The notes under the pieces were generated by a model, which made no database searches, was not told the origin of the DNA, and was given only the letters and a program-made list of their open reading frames with translations. Below are positions 36,293 to 45,402 of a stretch of DNA of 64,000 bases, in pieces (position 1 is the first letter of the stretch; each line of letters begins with the position of its first letter). The stretch comes from Tsukamurella sputi (GTDB taxonomy: Bacteria > Actinomycetota > Actinomycetes > Mycobacteriales > Mycobacteriaceae): assembly GCF_007858445.1 (NCBI RefSeq), contig NZ_VIGV01000001.1, positions 806,001 through 870,000 of the forward strand, given 5' to 3'. The position numbers and the translations under genes are program-made.

Positions 36293-37278
36293 GCCACGGA
36301 ATCTAGCCGAGCGGGGACGCGATCCCCGGCCGCATCGGCCTGCCCGCGCCGCATCGGCGGACGCGTGCGCCAGGTCGCCGCGCGCACGACCCACTCCACC
36401 GGCCCGTACCGGAATCGGGCGAGCCACAGCCGCGAGAGGATCGACTGGGTCCCGATGAGGACCAGCGCGTACACCGTGGTCGGCAGGATCGTGGTCTCAC
36501 CGCCGAGGCCGAGCGCGGGCACCAGGAGGACCGTGACCGCGGAGGCGGTGACGTAGTTGGTCAGCGACATCCGGCCGAGCGGCTCGAAGACGGCGGCGAG
36601 CAGGCGTCGCGCCGGACCCCAGTGCCAGAGCAGCGCGAGCGCACCGATGTACGCGATCGCCATCGCCAGGCCCGCACGGGTGCCGTCGACGGAGAACCGC
36701 GGGTCTCCCCCGCCCGCGTCGAGGTACGCCCCGAGCAGCGGTACCGCGCAGGCCCCGGCGATCACCAGCAGACCGGCCGCGGACGCCGCGGAACGCTCGA
36801 GCAGGGCGGGTGCCCCCAGCCCGGCGGCGCCCGCGCCGACGAGCATCAGGCCCGGCAGCGCCTCGACGGTGCCCGAGCCCAGGGTGAACGCGGCCGCGGC
36901 CAGCGCGATGCCCACGACCACGGTGATCCGCGGCGGCACCCAGATCACGAGCGGCAGCACGAGCAGGCTCGCGACCGCGTACTCGCGGAGGATGTCGCCG
37001 TCGTAGACGAGGGCGTGCACGAGGCCGATCGCGCCGAGGGCGAGCATGCGCAGGGCGAGCGCCGGCCACGCCGCCGTGCCGCGCCGCCGGGCACCGTCGG
37101 CGATCAGATACAGCGAGACGCCGAACAGCAGCGTGAAGATCGGCACGAACCGGCTCTGCACCAGGAGATCGAGCGGCGCGCGCCCGGCCACCGCCTTCGC
37201 CATGTCCAGCACGTTGACCAGCAGGATCCCGAGCAGCGCGACACCGCGCAGCACGTCCAGGAATCGGTATCGGTTCAT
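36289..37278 (-). CDS. DUF418 family membrane protein (YeiB-like)
   Basis: A 329-residue polytopic protein with about nine or ten helices. It opens with MNRYRFLDVLRGVALLGILL, the DUF418 family signature, and ends with a helix followed by WLARFRYGPVEWVVRAATW, the conserved C-terminal DUF418 motif. These proteins are distantly related to membrane acyltransferases; function is largely unknown. Coupling by a 4-base overlap to a histidine kinase suggests it helps sense or modify the envelope signal seen by that kinase (inferred). Confidence 0.85.
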   Translation of the reverse strand: MNRYRFLDVLRGVALLGILLVNVLDMAKAVAGRAPLDLLVQSRFVPIFTLLFGVSLYLIADGARRRGTAAWPALALRMLALGAIGLVHALVYDGDILREYAVASLLVLPLVIWVPPRITVVVGIALAAAAFTLGSGTVEALPGLMLVGAGAAGLGAPALLERSAASAAGLLVIAGACAVPLLGAYLDAGGGDPRFSVDGTRAGLAMAIAYIGALALLWHWGPARRLLAAVFEPLGRMSLTNYVTASAVTVLLVPALGLGGETTILPTTVYALVLIGTQSILSRLWLARFRYGPVEWVVRAATWRTRPPMRRGQADAAGDRVPARLDSVA

Positions 37279-37358
37279 ACCGATCACCATTCCCGACGGT
37301 GCCCGCCCCGGAATCGGCCGAACGGACGCACCCGCCGGAACGCGGTCGGCCGTTCGGC

Positions 37359-39176
37359 CTACCCGCGCGGGGCGGCCCTCTCCACTCCCGGCACGGGGAC
37401 GGGCTCGAGGATCTCGGCGCGGGCCTCGGGCGCCGCGGCGCGCAGGGCGTCGGCGGTCTCGTCGTCGGGCATGTTCTGCGATTCCAGCTCCGCGGCCACG
37501 CGGGCGCTGTAGTTCTCGAGCTCCCGCGCGATGTCCGCCGCCGACCAGCCGAGGACGGGCGCGATCAGCTCCGCGACCTCGGCGGCGGCCTCCAGGCCGC
37601 GATCCGGGTACTCGATGGAGATGCGGGTGCGCCGGGCCAGCACGTCCTCCAGGTGCAGGGCGCCCTCGGCCTTCGCGGCGTACAGCGCCTCCACGCGCAG
37701 GTACTGCGGGGCACCGGCCAGCGGCTCCAGCAGGCCGCGGTCCTGTTCCGCCAACGCGAGTACGTCGCCGATGAGGGAGCCGTAGCGGTTGAGCAGGTGC
37801 GTCACACGGTGCGGGTGTACGTCGTGCTCCCGGGCGATCGACGTGGTCTGGTTGGTGAGCGCGTAGTAGCCGTCGGCGCCGAGCAGCGGCACCTTCTCGG
37901 TGCACGAGGCGGGGATCTTGTGCGGCAGGTACGCCTCCGCGGCGTCGACGGCGTCCGAGGCCATGACCCGGTAGGTGGTGTACTTGCCGCCGGCGATGGT
38001 GACCAGGCCCGGCGCGATGGCCGCGACGGCGTGCTCCCGCGAGAGCTTGCTGGTCTCGTCCGACTCGCCCGCCAGGAGCGGCCGCAGGCCCGCGTAGACG
38101 CCGGTGATGTCGTCGCGGGTCAGCTCGGTGATCAGCACCTTGTTGACGTGGTCGAGGATGTAGTCGATGTCCGTCGCCGTCGCGGCGGGGTGCGCGAGAT
38201 CGAGGTTCCAGTCGGTGTCGGTGGTGCCGATGATCCAGTGGATGCCCCACGGGATGACGAACAGCACGCTCTTCTCGGTGCGCAGGATCAGCGCGACGTC
38301 GCTGACGATCCGGTCGCGCGGGACGAGGATGTGCACGCCCTTGCTGGCGCGCACCCGGAAACGCCCCTTCTGGTGCGAGAGCGCCTGCAGCTCGTCGGTC
38401 CACACGCCGGTGGCGTTGATGACGACGGTGGAGCGGACCTCGGTGGTCGCGCCGGTCTCGCTGTCGCGGACGACGACGCCGGAGACGCGATCGGCCTCGC
38501 GCAGGAAGTCGACGACCTGCGTCGACGTGCGGACGACCGCGCCGTAGTGCGCGGCGGTGCGGGCGACGGTCATGGTGTGCCGCGCGTCGTCGACGACGGT
38601 GTCGAAGTAGCGGATGCCGCCGACCAGGGCTCCGCGCTTGAGGCCGGGGGCGAGCCGCAGCGCACCGGCGCGGGTGAGGTGCTTCTGCGCGGGCACCGAC
38701 TTCGCGCCGCCCATGGTGTCGTAGAGGAACATGCCGGCGGCCATGTAGGGCCGCTCGAAGATCCGCTTGGTCAGCGGCGCGAGGAAGGGCAGCGGCTTGA
38801 CCAGGTGGGGAGCGAGCGTCGAGAGCGAGAGCTCACGCTCGTGCAGCGCCTCGCGGACCAGGCCGAACTCCAGCTGCTCGAGGTAGCGCAGGCCGCCGTG
38901 AAACATCTTCGAGCTGCGCGAACTGGTGCCGGACGCGAAGTCCCGGGCCTCCACGAGGGCGACCTTGAGGCCGCGCGTCGCGGCGTCGAGCGCGGAACCC
39001 ACGCCCACGATGCCGCCGCCGATCACGACGACGTCGTACTCCTCGGCACCGAGCCGGTCCCAGGCCTGGGACCGGTACTCCGGCGAGAGCAGCGACGCGG
39101 TGGTGGCGACACCTGCAGCAGAAGCCGCCCCGGAAGTACCCGGCGTCGTGGCTGTTTCAGGGTTGGCAGCGTTCAT
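37359..39176 (-). CDS. glpD: Aerobic glycerol-3-phosphate dehydrogenase
   Basis: A 605-residue FAD enzyme that oxidises glycerol-3-phosphate to dihydroxyacetone phosphate and feeds electrons to quinone. The FAD loop is YDVVVIGGGIVGVGSALDA (about 48-66), followed by SGTSSRSSKMFHGGLRYLEQ and the late GGKYTTYRVMA motif. The first 27 residues are Ala/Thr-rich and unconserved, so the true start may be further in. It is divergent from glpK with only 27 bases between the annotated starts. It corresponds to glpD2 of mycobacteria by position relative to lpdA. Confidence 0.94.
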   Translation of the reverse strand: MNAANPETATTPGTSGAASAAGVATTASLLSPEYRSQAWDRLGAEEYDVVVIGGGIVGVGSALDAATRGLKVALVEARDFASGTSSRSSKMFHGGLRYLEQLEFGLVREALHERELSLSTLAPHLVKPLPFLAPLTKRIFERPYMAAGMFLYDTMGGAKSVPAQKHLTRAGALRLAPGLKRGALVGGIRYFDTVVDDARHTMTVARTAAHYGAVVRTSTQVVDFLREADRVSGVVVRDSETGATTEVRSTVVINATGVWTDELQALSHQKGRFRVRASKGVHILVPRDRIVSDVALILRTEKSVLFVIPWGIHWIIGTTDTDWNLDLAHPAATATDIDYILDHVNKVLITELTRDDITGVYAGLRPLLAGESDETSKLSREHAVAAIAPGLVTIAGGKYTTYRVMASDAVDAAEAYLPHKIPASCTEKVPLLGADGYYALTNQTTSIAREHDVHPHRVTHLLNRYGSLIGDVLALAEQDRGLLEPLAGAPQYLRVEALYAAKAEGALHLEDVLARRTRISIEYPDRGLEAAAEVAELIAPVLGWSAADIARELENYSARVAAELESQNMPDDETADALRAAAPEARAEILEPVPVPGVERAAPRG

Positions 39177-39203
39177 CAGTGATCACCATGTCAGTATTCG
39201 GGC

Positions 39204-40772
39204 GTGGCCGTTAATTCTCGTACATCTCGTGATCCGCAGTTCGTCGCCGCGATCGACCAGGGCACCAGCTCGACGCGGTGCATCATCTTCGACCGCAGCG
39301 GGACCATCGTGGCCTCCGAACAACGGGAACACGACCAGATCTTCCCACGCGGCGGCTGGGTGGAGCACGACGCCACGCAGATATGGGTCAACACGCGCCT
39401 CGTGTGCGCGGAGGCGCTCGCGAGCGCCGACCTCACCGCGAGCGACATCGCCGCGGTCGGCATCACCAACCAACGGGAGACGGTCGTGGTGTGGGATCGC
39501 GCCACCGGCGAGCCGATCCACAACGCCATCGTCTGGCAGGACACCCGCACCGACGCCCTGTGCGAGGAACTGGCCTCCGTCGGTCTCGAGGAGCCGGATC
39601 GCGACCGCTTCCGCGCCTCGTGCGGACTGCCCCTGTCGACCTACTTCTCGGGACCGAAGATCGCCTGGATCCTCGACCACGTCGACGGTGCGCGGGAGCG
39701 CGCCGAGCGGGGTGAGCTGTGCGCGGGAACGATCGACTCCTGGCTGGTCTGGAACCTCACCACGGACGACGACTTCGGCACGGGGACCGGCCGGAGCGAC
39801 ACGGCACGTCCGCTGCACGTCACCGACATCACCAACGCCTCGCGCACCATGCTGATGAACCTGGCCGACGGCACCTGGGATCCGGCCACCTGCGCGGCGA
39901 TGGGCATCCCGATGGCGATGCTGCCGGAGATCCGGTCCAGCGCCGAGGTCTACGGCACGGTGCGCGAGCGCGGCGTCTTCGGCGGCGTGCCGATCGCCGG
40001 CATCCTGGGCGACCAGCAGGCCGCGATGTTCGGCCAGGCCGCACTCGATCCGGGCACCGCGAAGAACACCTACGGCACCGGCAACTTCCTGCTGGTCAAC
40101 ACCGGTGAACGGCCGGTCTTCAGTGAGCACGGCCTGCTCACGACGGTCTGCTACAAGCTGGGCGACGAGGCGACCGTCTACGCGCTGGAGGGCTCGGTCG
40201 CGGTGAGCGGCTCGCTCGTGCAGTGGCTCCGGGACAACCTGGGCATCATCTCCTCCGCTCCCGAGGTGGAGGAGCTCGCGACCGGCGTCCCCGACAACGG
40301 CGGGGTGTACGTCGTGCCCGCCTTCTCCGGGCTGTTCGCGCCCCGGTGGCGGCCCGACGCGCGCGGCGTCATCGTCGGACTGACGCGGTTCTCGGACAAG
40401 CGGCACATCGCCCGCGCCGCGCTGGAGGCCACCGCCTATCAGTCGCGCGAGGTCATCGACGCGATGAACGGCGACAGCGGCATTCCGCTCACCGAGCTGC
40501 GCGTCGACGGCGGCATGGTGGTCAACGACACCCTGATGCAGTTCCAGGCGGACATCCTGGACGTGCCCGTGATCCGGCCGCGGGTCATCGAGACCACGGC
40601 CCTCGGCGCGGCCTACGCCGCCGGTTACGCCACCGGCGTGTGGACGCTCGACGAGATCCGCACCAACTGGGCCGAGGACACGCGCTGGCTACCGACGATG
40701 CCCGCCGAGGAGCGCGAGCACCTGTTCGGCGAATGGAATCGCGCGGTGGAGCGGACGCTGAACTGGGCCTGA
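39204..40772 (+). CDS. glpK: Glycerol kinase
   Basis: A 522-residue FGGY-family kinase that makes glycerol-3-phosphate, the substrate of the divergent glpD product. Hallmarks are [15 protein letters not shown] at the start, [31 protein letters not shown], and late [16 protein letters not shown]. The start is the GTG at 39204; CAGTAT ends 6 bases before it. No glycerol facilitator gene is present nearby. Confidence 0.95.
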   Translation: MAVNSRTSRDPQFVAAIDQGTSSTRCIIFDRSGTIVASEQREHDQIFPRGGWVEHDATQIWVNTRLVCAEALASADLTASDIAAVGITNQRETVVVWDRATGEPIHNAIVWQDTRTDALCEELASVGLEEPDRDRFRASCGLPLSTYFSGPKIAWILDHVDGARERAERGELCAGTIDSWLVWNLTTDDDFGTGTGRSDTARPLHVTDITNASRTMLMNLADGTWDPATCAAMGIPMAMLPEIRSSAEVYGTVRERGVFGGVPIAGILGDQQAAMFGQAALDPGTAKNTYGTGNFLLVNTGERPVFSEHGLLTTVCYKLGDEATVYALEGSVAVSGSLVQWLRDNLGIISSAPEVEELATGVPDNGGVYVVPAFSGLFAPRWRPDARGVIVGLTRFSDKRHIARAALEATAYQSREVIDAMNGDSGIPLTELRVDGGMVVNDTLMQFQADILDVPVIRPRVIETTALGAAYAAGYATGVWTLDEIRTNWAEDTRWLPTMPAEEREHLFGEWNRAVERTLNWA

Positions 40773-40790
40773 CCCCGACCACCGCGCGCT

Positions 40791-40871
40791 CCCTAGCGGG
40801 GCGGCCACCTCCCTACGTCCATGGACATGGGGAGTGCACGACACGCGGAGGCGGACGTCGTCCCGCTAGGG
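40791..40871. repeat. Widely spaced inverted repeat CCCTAGCGGG / CCCGCTAGGG
   Basis: The 10-base arm at 40791-40800 is the exact reverse complement of 40862-40871. The 61-base interior contains a smaller CCATGG palindrome. It lies between glpK and the aminotransferase gene; it could be a paired operator or a transcript-end structure. Confidence 0.45.
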
Positions 40872-40918
40872 CGGAGCGGGCGAATCGCCGCGCGGTTAAT
40901 CCCACTCAATGAGATCAC

Positions 40919-40930
40919 CATTTCGAAATG
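40919..40930. promoter_or_regulatory. Candidate operator, palindrome CATTTCGAAATG
   Basis: A 12-base perfect palindrome, extendable to an imperfect TCAC...GTGA flank, sits 27 bases before the aminotransferase ATG in an AT-rich patch. This is where a dimeric repressor would act. Confidence 0.5.
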
Positions 40931-40957
40931 TGAGAGCAGCTCTGAGATGCTGCGTGC

Positions 40958-42115
40958 ATGCCCCAGGAAACCGGTTCTCAGTCCGTTCGCGCCGTCCGCG
41001 GCTCGGCGATCCGCGACCTGCTCTCCGTCGTCGACCGCCCGGGGGTGCTCTCCCTCGCCGGCGGGCTCCCCGCCCCCGAGCTGTTGCCGACGGAGCGCGT
41101 GGCCCGGGCCGCGCAGGCGGCGCTCACCGCGCCCGCGGCCCTGCAGTACGGCGTCACGCCGGGCGTGGTCGCTCTCCGTGAGGTGGTGCACGCGCGCGAG
41201 ACGGCGAAACTGGGGCGCGACGCGGGTGCCGTGCTGGTCACCCACGGCTCGCAGCAGGCGCTCTCCCTCCTGGCGCAGGCGCTCCTCGATCCCGGCGACG
41301 TGGTGCTCGTCGAGGACCCCGGCTACATCGGCGCTCTGCAGGCCTTCGACACGACGCGCGCCCGCGTCGTCGGCGTCCCGATGGACCACGACGGGATGCG
41401 CGTGGACGAGCTGCGTTCGATCCTGGAACGGGAGCGGGTCCGGATCGTGCACACCGTCTCGAACTTCCACAACCCCGGCGGCGCGACGCTGAGTGAGGAG
41501 CGGCGACGCGAACTCGCGTGCCTGGCCGACGAATTCGGGTTCTGGATCATCGAGGACGATCCGTACGGGGAGCTGCGGTTCGCGGGTTCGACGGTGCCGC
41601 CCGTCGCCGCCTTCTCCGACCGGGTGCTGCGCCTGTCGAGCGCGTCGAAGATCGTCGCGCCGTCGCTTCGGGTGGGGTGGATGCACGGGGACCCGGCGGT
41701 GCTCGCCCTGGTCGAGCGGCTCAAGCAGGGCGCCGACCTGTGCGGTTCGAGCCTGACGCAGTCGATAGCGGCCGAGCTCCTCGCCGATCAGCCCTGGCTC
41801 GACGGTCATGTCGGGCGGATCCGCGCCGCGTACGCCGAGCGAGCACTCGCCCTGCATGCGGCGTTGCGGGAGACCTTCGGCGACCGGCTTCGTCTCACCG
41901 CACCCGAAGGCGGCATGTTCCTCTGGGGCGAGTTCACCGACGGGACGCAGACGTCGGCCCGGCTCACCGAGGCGGTGGATGCCGGAGTCGCCTACGTCCC
42001 GGGCGCGGCCTTCGCCGTGCAGCGCGACCTCGGCCACGCGCTGCGCGTCTGCTTCACCACCGGCTCCCCGGAGCAGCTGCGGGAGGCGGTGCGCCGCCTC
42101 GCCACGGTGCTCTAG
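40958..42115 (+). CDS. PLP-dependent class I/II aminotransferase
   Basis: A 385-residue fold-type I aminotransferase resembling 2-aminoadipate/aromatic or MocR-like aminotransferases without the DNA-binding domain. SLAGGLPAPELLP and YGVTPGVVALREVV are N-terminal family motifs, HGSQQALSLLAQALLDPGDVV precedes the cofactor site, IIEDDPYGELRF gives the PLP-ring Asp, and SASKIVAPSLRVGWM carries the Schiff-base Lys near residue 231. The amino-acid substrate is not readable. It is a single gene between glpK and the convergent galK. Confidence 0.9.
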   Translation: MPQETGSQSVRAVRGSAIRDLLSVVDRPGVLSLAGGLPAPELLPTERVARAAQAALTAPAALQYGVTPGVVALREVVHARETAKLGRDAGAVLVTHGSQQALSLLAQALLDPGDVVLVEDPGYIGALQAFDTTRARVVGVPMDHDGMRVDELRSILERERVRIVHTVSNFHNPGGATLSEERRRELACLADEFGFWIIEDDPYGELRFAGSTVPPVAAFSDRVLRLSSASKIVAPSLRVGWMHGDPAVLALVERLKQGADLCGSSLTQSIAAELLADQPWLDGHVGRIRAAYAERALALHAALRETFGDRLRLTAPEGGMFLWGEFTDGTQTSARLTEAVDAGVAYVPGAAFAVQRDLGHALRVCFTTGSPEQLREAVRRLATVL

Positions 42116-42119
42116 CAGC

Positions 42120-43205
42120 TCACGTGCGCCGGCCGTCGAGCAGGTGCGCGCCCGCGCCCGGTCGCACCGTGGTCACCGTGGGCGTGCGATGACCTGCCCG
42201 CGAGATCGCAGCGGGTAGGTCGTCCGCGATCCGTGCGGCCGCGGCGCGCGGGGCGAGGGCGATGACGGTGCCGCCGAAGCCGCCGCCCGTCATCCGGGCG
42301 CCGTACGCCCCGAGCTCGACCGCCGTGTCCGCGATGAGATCGATGGCGGGGATGGTGATCTCGAAGTCGTCGCGCATCGAGGCGTGCGAGGCGGTCATCA
42401 AAGCCCCGAACCCGGCGTGATCGCCGGCGCGCAGCGCCGTGGCCGCGTCCAGCACCCGGCGGTTCTCCGTGAGCACGTGCCGGGCACGCCGACGGGTCTC
42501 GTCGTCCGCCAGCCCCTCCCAGGCGTCATCGGCGGCGTCCCGCAACGACGGCACGCCCAGCTCCGCGGCGGCGCGCTCGCACGCCTCCCGGCGCCGGCGG
42601 TACTCCCCCGCCGCGTGCTGATGCGGCGAGTGCGAGTCGATCGCAACGAGTACGTCGTCGCCCGACCGCAGTGGCACGGGTTCCACTGCCAGCGTGCGGA
42701 AGTCGAGCAGGAGTGCCGTGTCCTGCTCGCCGTGCAGGCTGCTCATCTGGTCGAGCAGGCCCGTCGGCGCGCCCACGTAGTCGTTCTCGGCCCGCTGCGC
42801 GATGCGCGCCAGGTCCGTCCTGCCGAGGCCGCTCGACGGTGCGAGTGCCAACAGCACCGCGCATTCGAGCGCCGCCGACGACGACAGCCCGGCGCCGACC
42901 GGAACGTCCGAGCACAGGCGCAGCTCGCCCGGCGGCACGTCGATGCCGTGCTGCCGGAGAGCCCACACGCATCCGGCCACGTACGACGCCCAGCCGCCGA
43001 CGCCGCCCGGAGTGGTGTCCAGCGGGATCACGACGGTGCCGGGTTCCTGCGCCGACGAGACCTCGACCGTGGCGCCGGAGACGGCACCGTCGAATTCGGC
43101 GACGGCGCCCAGGTGCAGTGCGATGGGCAGGGCGAAGCCGTCGTTGTAGTCGGTGTGCTCGCCGATCAGATTCACCCGCCCGGGGGCGTAGGCGCGCAGC
43201 GTCAT
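42120..43205 (-). CDS. galK: Galactokinase
   Basis: A 361-residue GHMP kinase that phosphorylates galactose to galactose-1-phosphate. The galactokinase signature GRVNLIGEHTDYNDGFALP is near the start, the ATP loop is DVPVGAGLSSSAALE, and GARMTGGGFGGTVIAL is the third GHMP motif. Its ATG overlaps the galT stop by 4 bases; it is the last gene of the galactose operon. Confidence 0.95.
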   Translation of the reverse strand: MTLRAYAPGRVNLIGEHTDYNDGFALPIALHLGAVAEFDGAVSGATVEVSSAQEPGTVVIPLDTTPGGVGGWASYVAGCVWALRQHGIDVPPGELRLCSDVPVGAGLSSSAALECAVLLALAPSSGLGRTDLARIAQRAENDYVGAPTGLLDQMSSLHGEQDTALLLDFRTLAVEPVPLRSGDDVLVAIDSHSPHQHAAGEYRRRREACERAAAELGVPSLRDAADDAWEGLADDETRRRARHVLTENRRVLDAATALRAGDHAGFGALMTASHASMRDDFEITIPAIDLIADTAVELGAYGARMTGGGFGGTVIALAPRAAAARIADDLPAAISRAGHRTPTVTTVRPGAGAHLLDGRRT

Positions 43206-44302
43206 CCGATCACCCGCCGCAGCTCCTGGGCGATGGCCTCGGGCGTCTTGTCGGTGACGAAGGCGTCGCGCCCGGACTCCGAACCCGCGAGGTACTTGAG
43301 CTTGTCGGCGCTGCGGCGGATCGAGAAGAGCTCCGCGTGCAGGTACCCCTCGTCGGCGCCGGACCGGTACTGGTGCCAGGAGGCGATGTAGGGCAGCGCT
43401 GCCCCGTACAGCGCGTCGAAGGCGCGTAGCAGCACCAGGTACACGGCCGCCAGATCGTCGGCCTCCGCATCGGTCAGCTCGGAGAGGTTGTGCACGTGCC
43501 GATGCGGATAGACGTGCGCCTCCACGGGCCACTTGGCGGCGTACGGGACGAAGGCCGTCACGTGCTCCGTCCGCACCAGGATGCGGGCACCGTCGGCGAT
43601 CTCGTCGGCCAGCACGTCCTCGAAGAGATCCGTACCGGTGACGGCGCGGTGCGCGGCCGCGGTGCGGAGCAGGGAGGCGGTGCGCCGCGTGCGATACGGG
43701 TACCCGTAGATCTGGCCGTGCGGGTGCGGCAGGGTCACGCCGATCTCCTCGCCGCGGTTCTCGAAGCAGTACACCTCCTCGATATCCGTGCGCGCCAGCA
43801 GTTCCGCGGTGCGATGGCTCCAGGCGTCGATCACCAGGCGCGCGTGCCGCTGCGAGAGCCCGGCGAACGAGCCGTCGTGGTCGCTGGCGAAGCAGACCAC
43901 CTCGCACCGTCCCAACCCGGGCTGTTCCACTTGCAGCGCATCCGCGACGTCGGCCGGAGCCGCGTGGTAGCCGGCGGGAGTGGCCAGGGAGGGGAAGCGG
44001 TTCTCGAAGACCACGACCTCGTAGTCCTCGGCGGGAATCTCGCTGGAGCGCCCGGCGGGATCGGGACACAACGGGCACATCGCCCGTGGCGGCTTGTACG
44101 TGCGTTCCTGTCGCGCGGGGGCGATGATCACGGAGTCGCCGGTGGTGGGGTCGCGCCGGACGGTGGTCACCGGCTCCGTCGGGCGGGCCGGCAGATCCCG
44201 GCGGTCCACCCCGATCGACGGCGTACCGCCGGACGAGAAGAACAGGATCTCGCGGCCGTCCGCGAGGCGGGATGCGACGGGCTCGGCGACGTTCCGGGTC
44301 AC
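43202..44302 (-). CDS. galT: Galactose-1-phosphate uridylyltransferase
   Basis: A 366-residue HIT-superfamily enzyme that exchanges UMP between UDP-glucose and galactose-1-phosphate. The zinc-site cysteines appear in AMCPLCPDP, VVFENRFPSL follows, and the active site is GVTLPHPHGQIYGYPY with the nucleophilic His of HPH. It starts with GTG overlapping the regulator stop and overlaps galK by 4 bases. The third Leloir enzyme, GalE, is not in the window. Confidence 0.95.
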   Translation of the reverse strand: MTRNVAEPVASRLADGREILFFSSGGTPSIGVDRRDLPARPTEPVTTVRRDPTTGDSVIIAPARQERTYKPPRAMCPLCPDPAGRSSEIPAEDYEVVVFENRFPSLATPAGYHAAPADVADALQVEQPGLGRCEVVCFASDHDGSFAGLSQRHARLVIDAWSHRTAELLARTDIEEVYCFENRGEEIGVTLPHPHGQIYGYPYRTRRTASLLRTAAAHRAVTGTDLFEDVLADEIADGARILVRTEHVTAFVPYAAKWPVEAHVYPHRHVHNLSELTDAEADDLAAVYLVLLRAFDALYGAALPYIASWHQYRSGADEGYLHAELFSIRRSADKLKYLAGSESGRDAFVTDKTPEAIAQELRRVIG

Positions 44303-45099
44303 GCGGCTCCTCCTGGTGCGATGGTCAGCGAGAGGGCGGCGGCCAGCGCCTCCCGCACGGGGCGACGCAGACCGTCGTCCGAGACGAGTCCGTCCACGTC
44401 GGAGAACCGCGCGAACAGGTGCGCGCCGATCTCCCCGTACTTGGTGTGATCGGCGAGCAGCACGGTGGAGCGCGCGCTGCCGATCAGCCTCCGGTTCGTC
44501 TCGGCCTCACCGATGTTGGGCGAGGTGAATCCCGCTTCGGGGTCGATGCCGTGGCAGCCGAGGAAGGCGAGGTCGCACCGCACGCGCTCGAGCATCGCGT
44601 TCGCGACGGGCCCCACCAGCGCGTCCGAGGGCGTCCGCTGACCACCGGTCAGCTGCACGGCGGACGTTCCCGACGGGTCAGCATCGGCGTCGTCGGGGTC
44701 GGTGAGCACGTGGAAGATCGAGATCGAGTTCGTCACCACCGAGACGTCGCGCCCGCGCAGGAGGCGGGCCAGTTCGAGCGTCGTGGTCCCGGCGCCGACC
44801 GCCACCGTCATGCCGTCCTCGACGAGCCCGGCGGCCACGACCGCGATGGCCCGCTTCTCCGCCGTGTCCCGCACCGCCTTCAGGGCGGAGCGCGGCTCCA
44901 CCCCCCGTCCCGGCCGGACGCCCGGAACGACCGCTCCGCCGTGGACCTTGGCGAGTTCCCCGGAGTCGGCGAGCCGGTCGAGGTCACGACGGATGGTCAT
45001 CTCCGACACGCCGAGCTCCGCGGCGAGGTCGATCACCCGGACGGAGCCGTGGGCGACCGCGGCTTCGAGGATCATCCGGCGCCTATCGGCCGCCAGCAC
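44299..45099 (-). CDS. DeoR/GlpR-family regulator of the galactose operon
   Basis: A 266-residue sugar-responsive repressor. The N-terminal winged helix reads RVIDLAAELGVSEMTIRRDLDRLADSGEL (about 20-48), the DeoR hallmark. The C-terminal sensor domain has VAVGAGTTTLELARLL, VVTNS and LADHTKYGEIGAHLF. It lies inside the operon, overlapping galT by 4 bases and the upstream membrane-protein gene by 17. It most likely represses this operon and responds to a phosphorylated sugar (inferred). Confidence 0.9.
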   Translation of the reverse strand: MLAADRRRMILEAAVAHGSVRVIDLAAELGVSEMTIRRDLDRLADSGELAKVHGGAVVPGVRPGRGVEPRSALKAVRDTAEKRAIAVVAAGLVEDGMTVAVGAGTTTLELARLLRGRDVSVVTNSISIFHVLTDPDDADADPSGTSAVQLTGGQRTPSDALVGPVANAMLERVRCDLAFLGCHGIDPEAGFTSPNIGEAETNRRLIGSARSTVLLADHTKYGEIGAHLFARFSDVDGLVSDDGLRRPVREALAAALSLTIAPGGAA

Positions 45100-45385
45100 G
45101 TCGCACGCCCATCACGGCCCACGTCTCGAAGGCGATGGCGACGAGCACGAGCGCCCCACCCACCCAGAGGTTTCCGGCGCTGCCGGCCGCCATGTTCACG
45201 CGGTCGGGCGTGTGCTCGAACTCGCGGGCACCGAGCTCCGCGAAGGACGGCACGAGGCCTGCGACGAGGAGCAGTACGCCGTAGATCCCGAGCAGGGTGG
45301 CGATCACGGTACGGATGTCGGACAGGAGCGCCAGCTTCGTGGACTTCGGCGCGGGGGCGGACGTGGTCGCGTTGTCGTCGGTCAT
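45083..45385 (-). CDS. Small two-helix membrane protein
   Basis: A 100-residue protein with a soluble Thr/Pro-rich start and two membrane helices (about 27-48 and 70-92), with a short acidic extracellular loop between them. GAGGAG precedes the ATG. It lies 17 bases after the symporter gene and overlaps the DeoR gene by 17 bases, so it belongs to the galactose operon. It may be an accessory subunit of the symporter, but I do not recognise the family. Confidence 0.7.
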   Translation of the reverse strand: MTDDNATTSAPAPKSTKLALLSDIRTVIATLLGIYGVLLLVAGLVPSFAELGAREFEHTPDRVNMAAGSAGNLWVGGALVLVAIAFETWAVMGVRRAGGR

Positions 45386-45402
45386 GGTGGTTCAGCTCCT
45401 CG

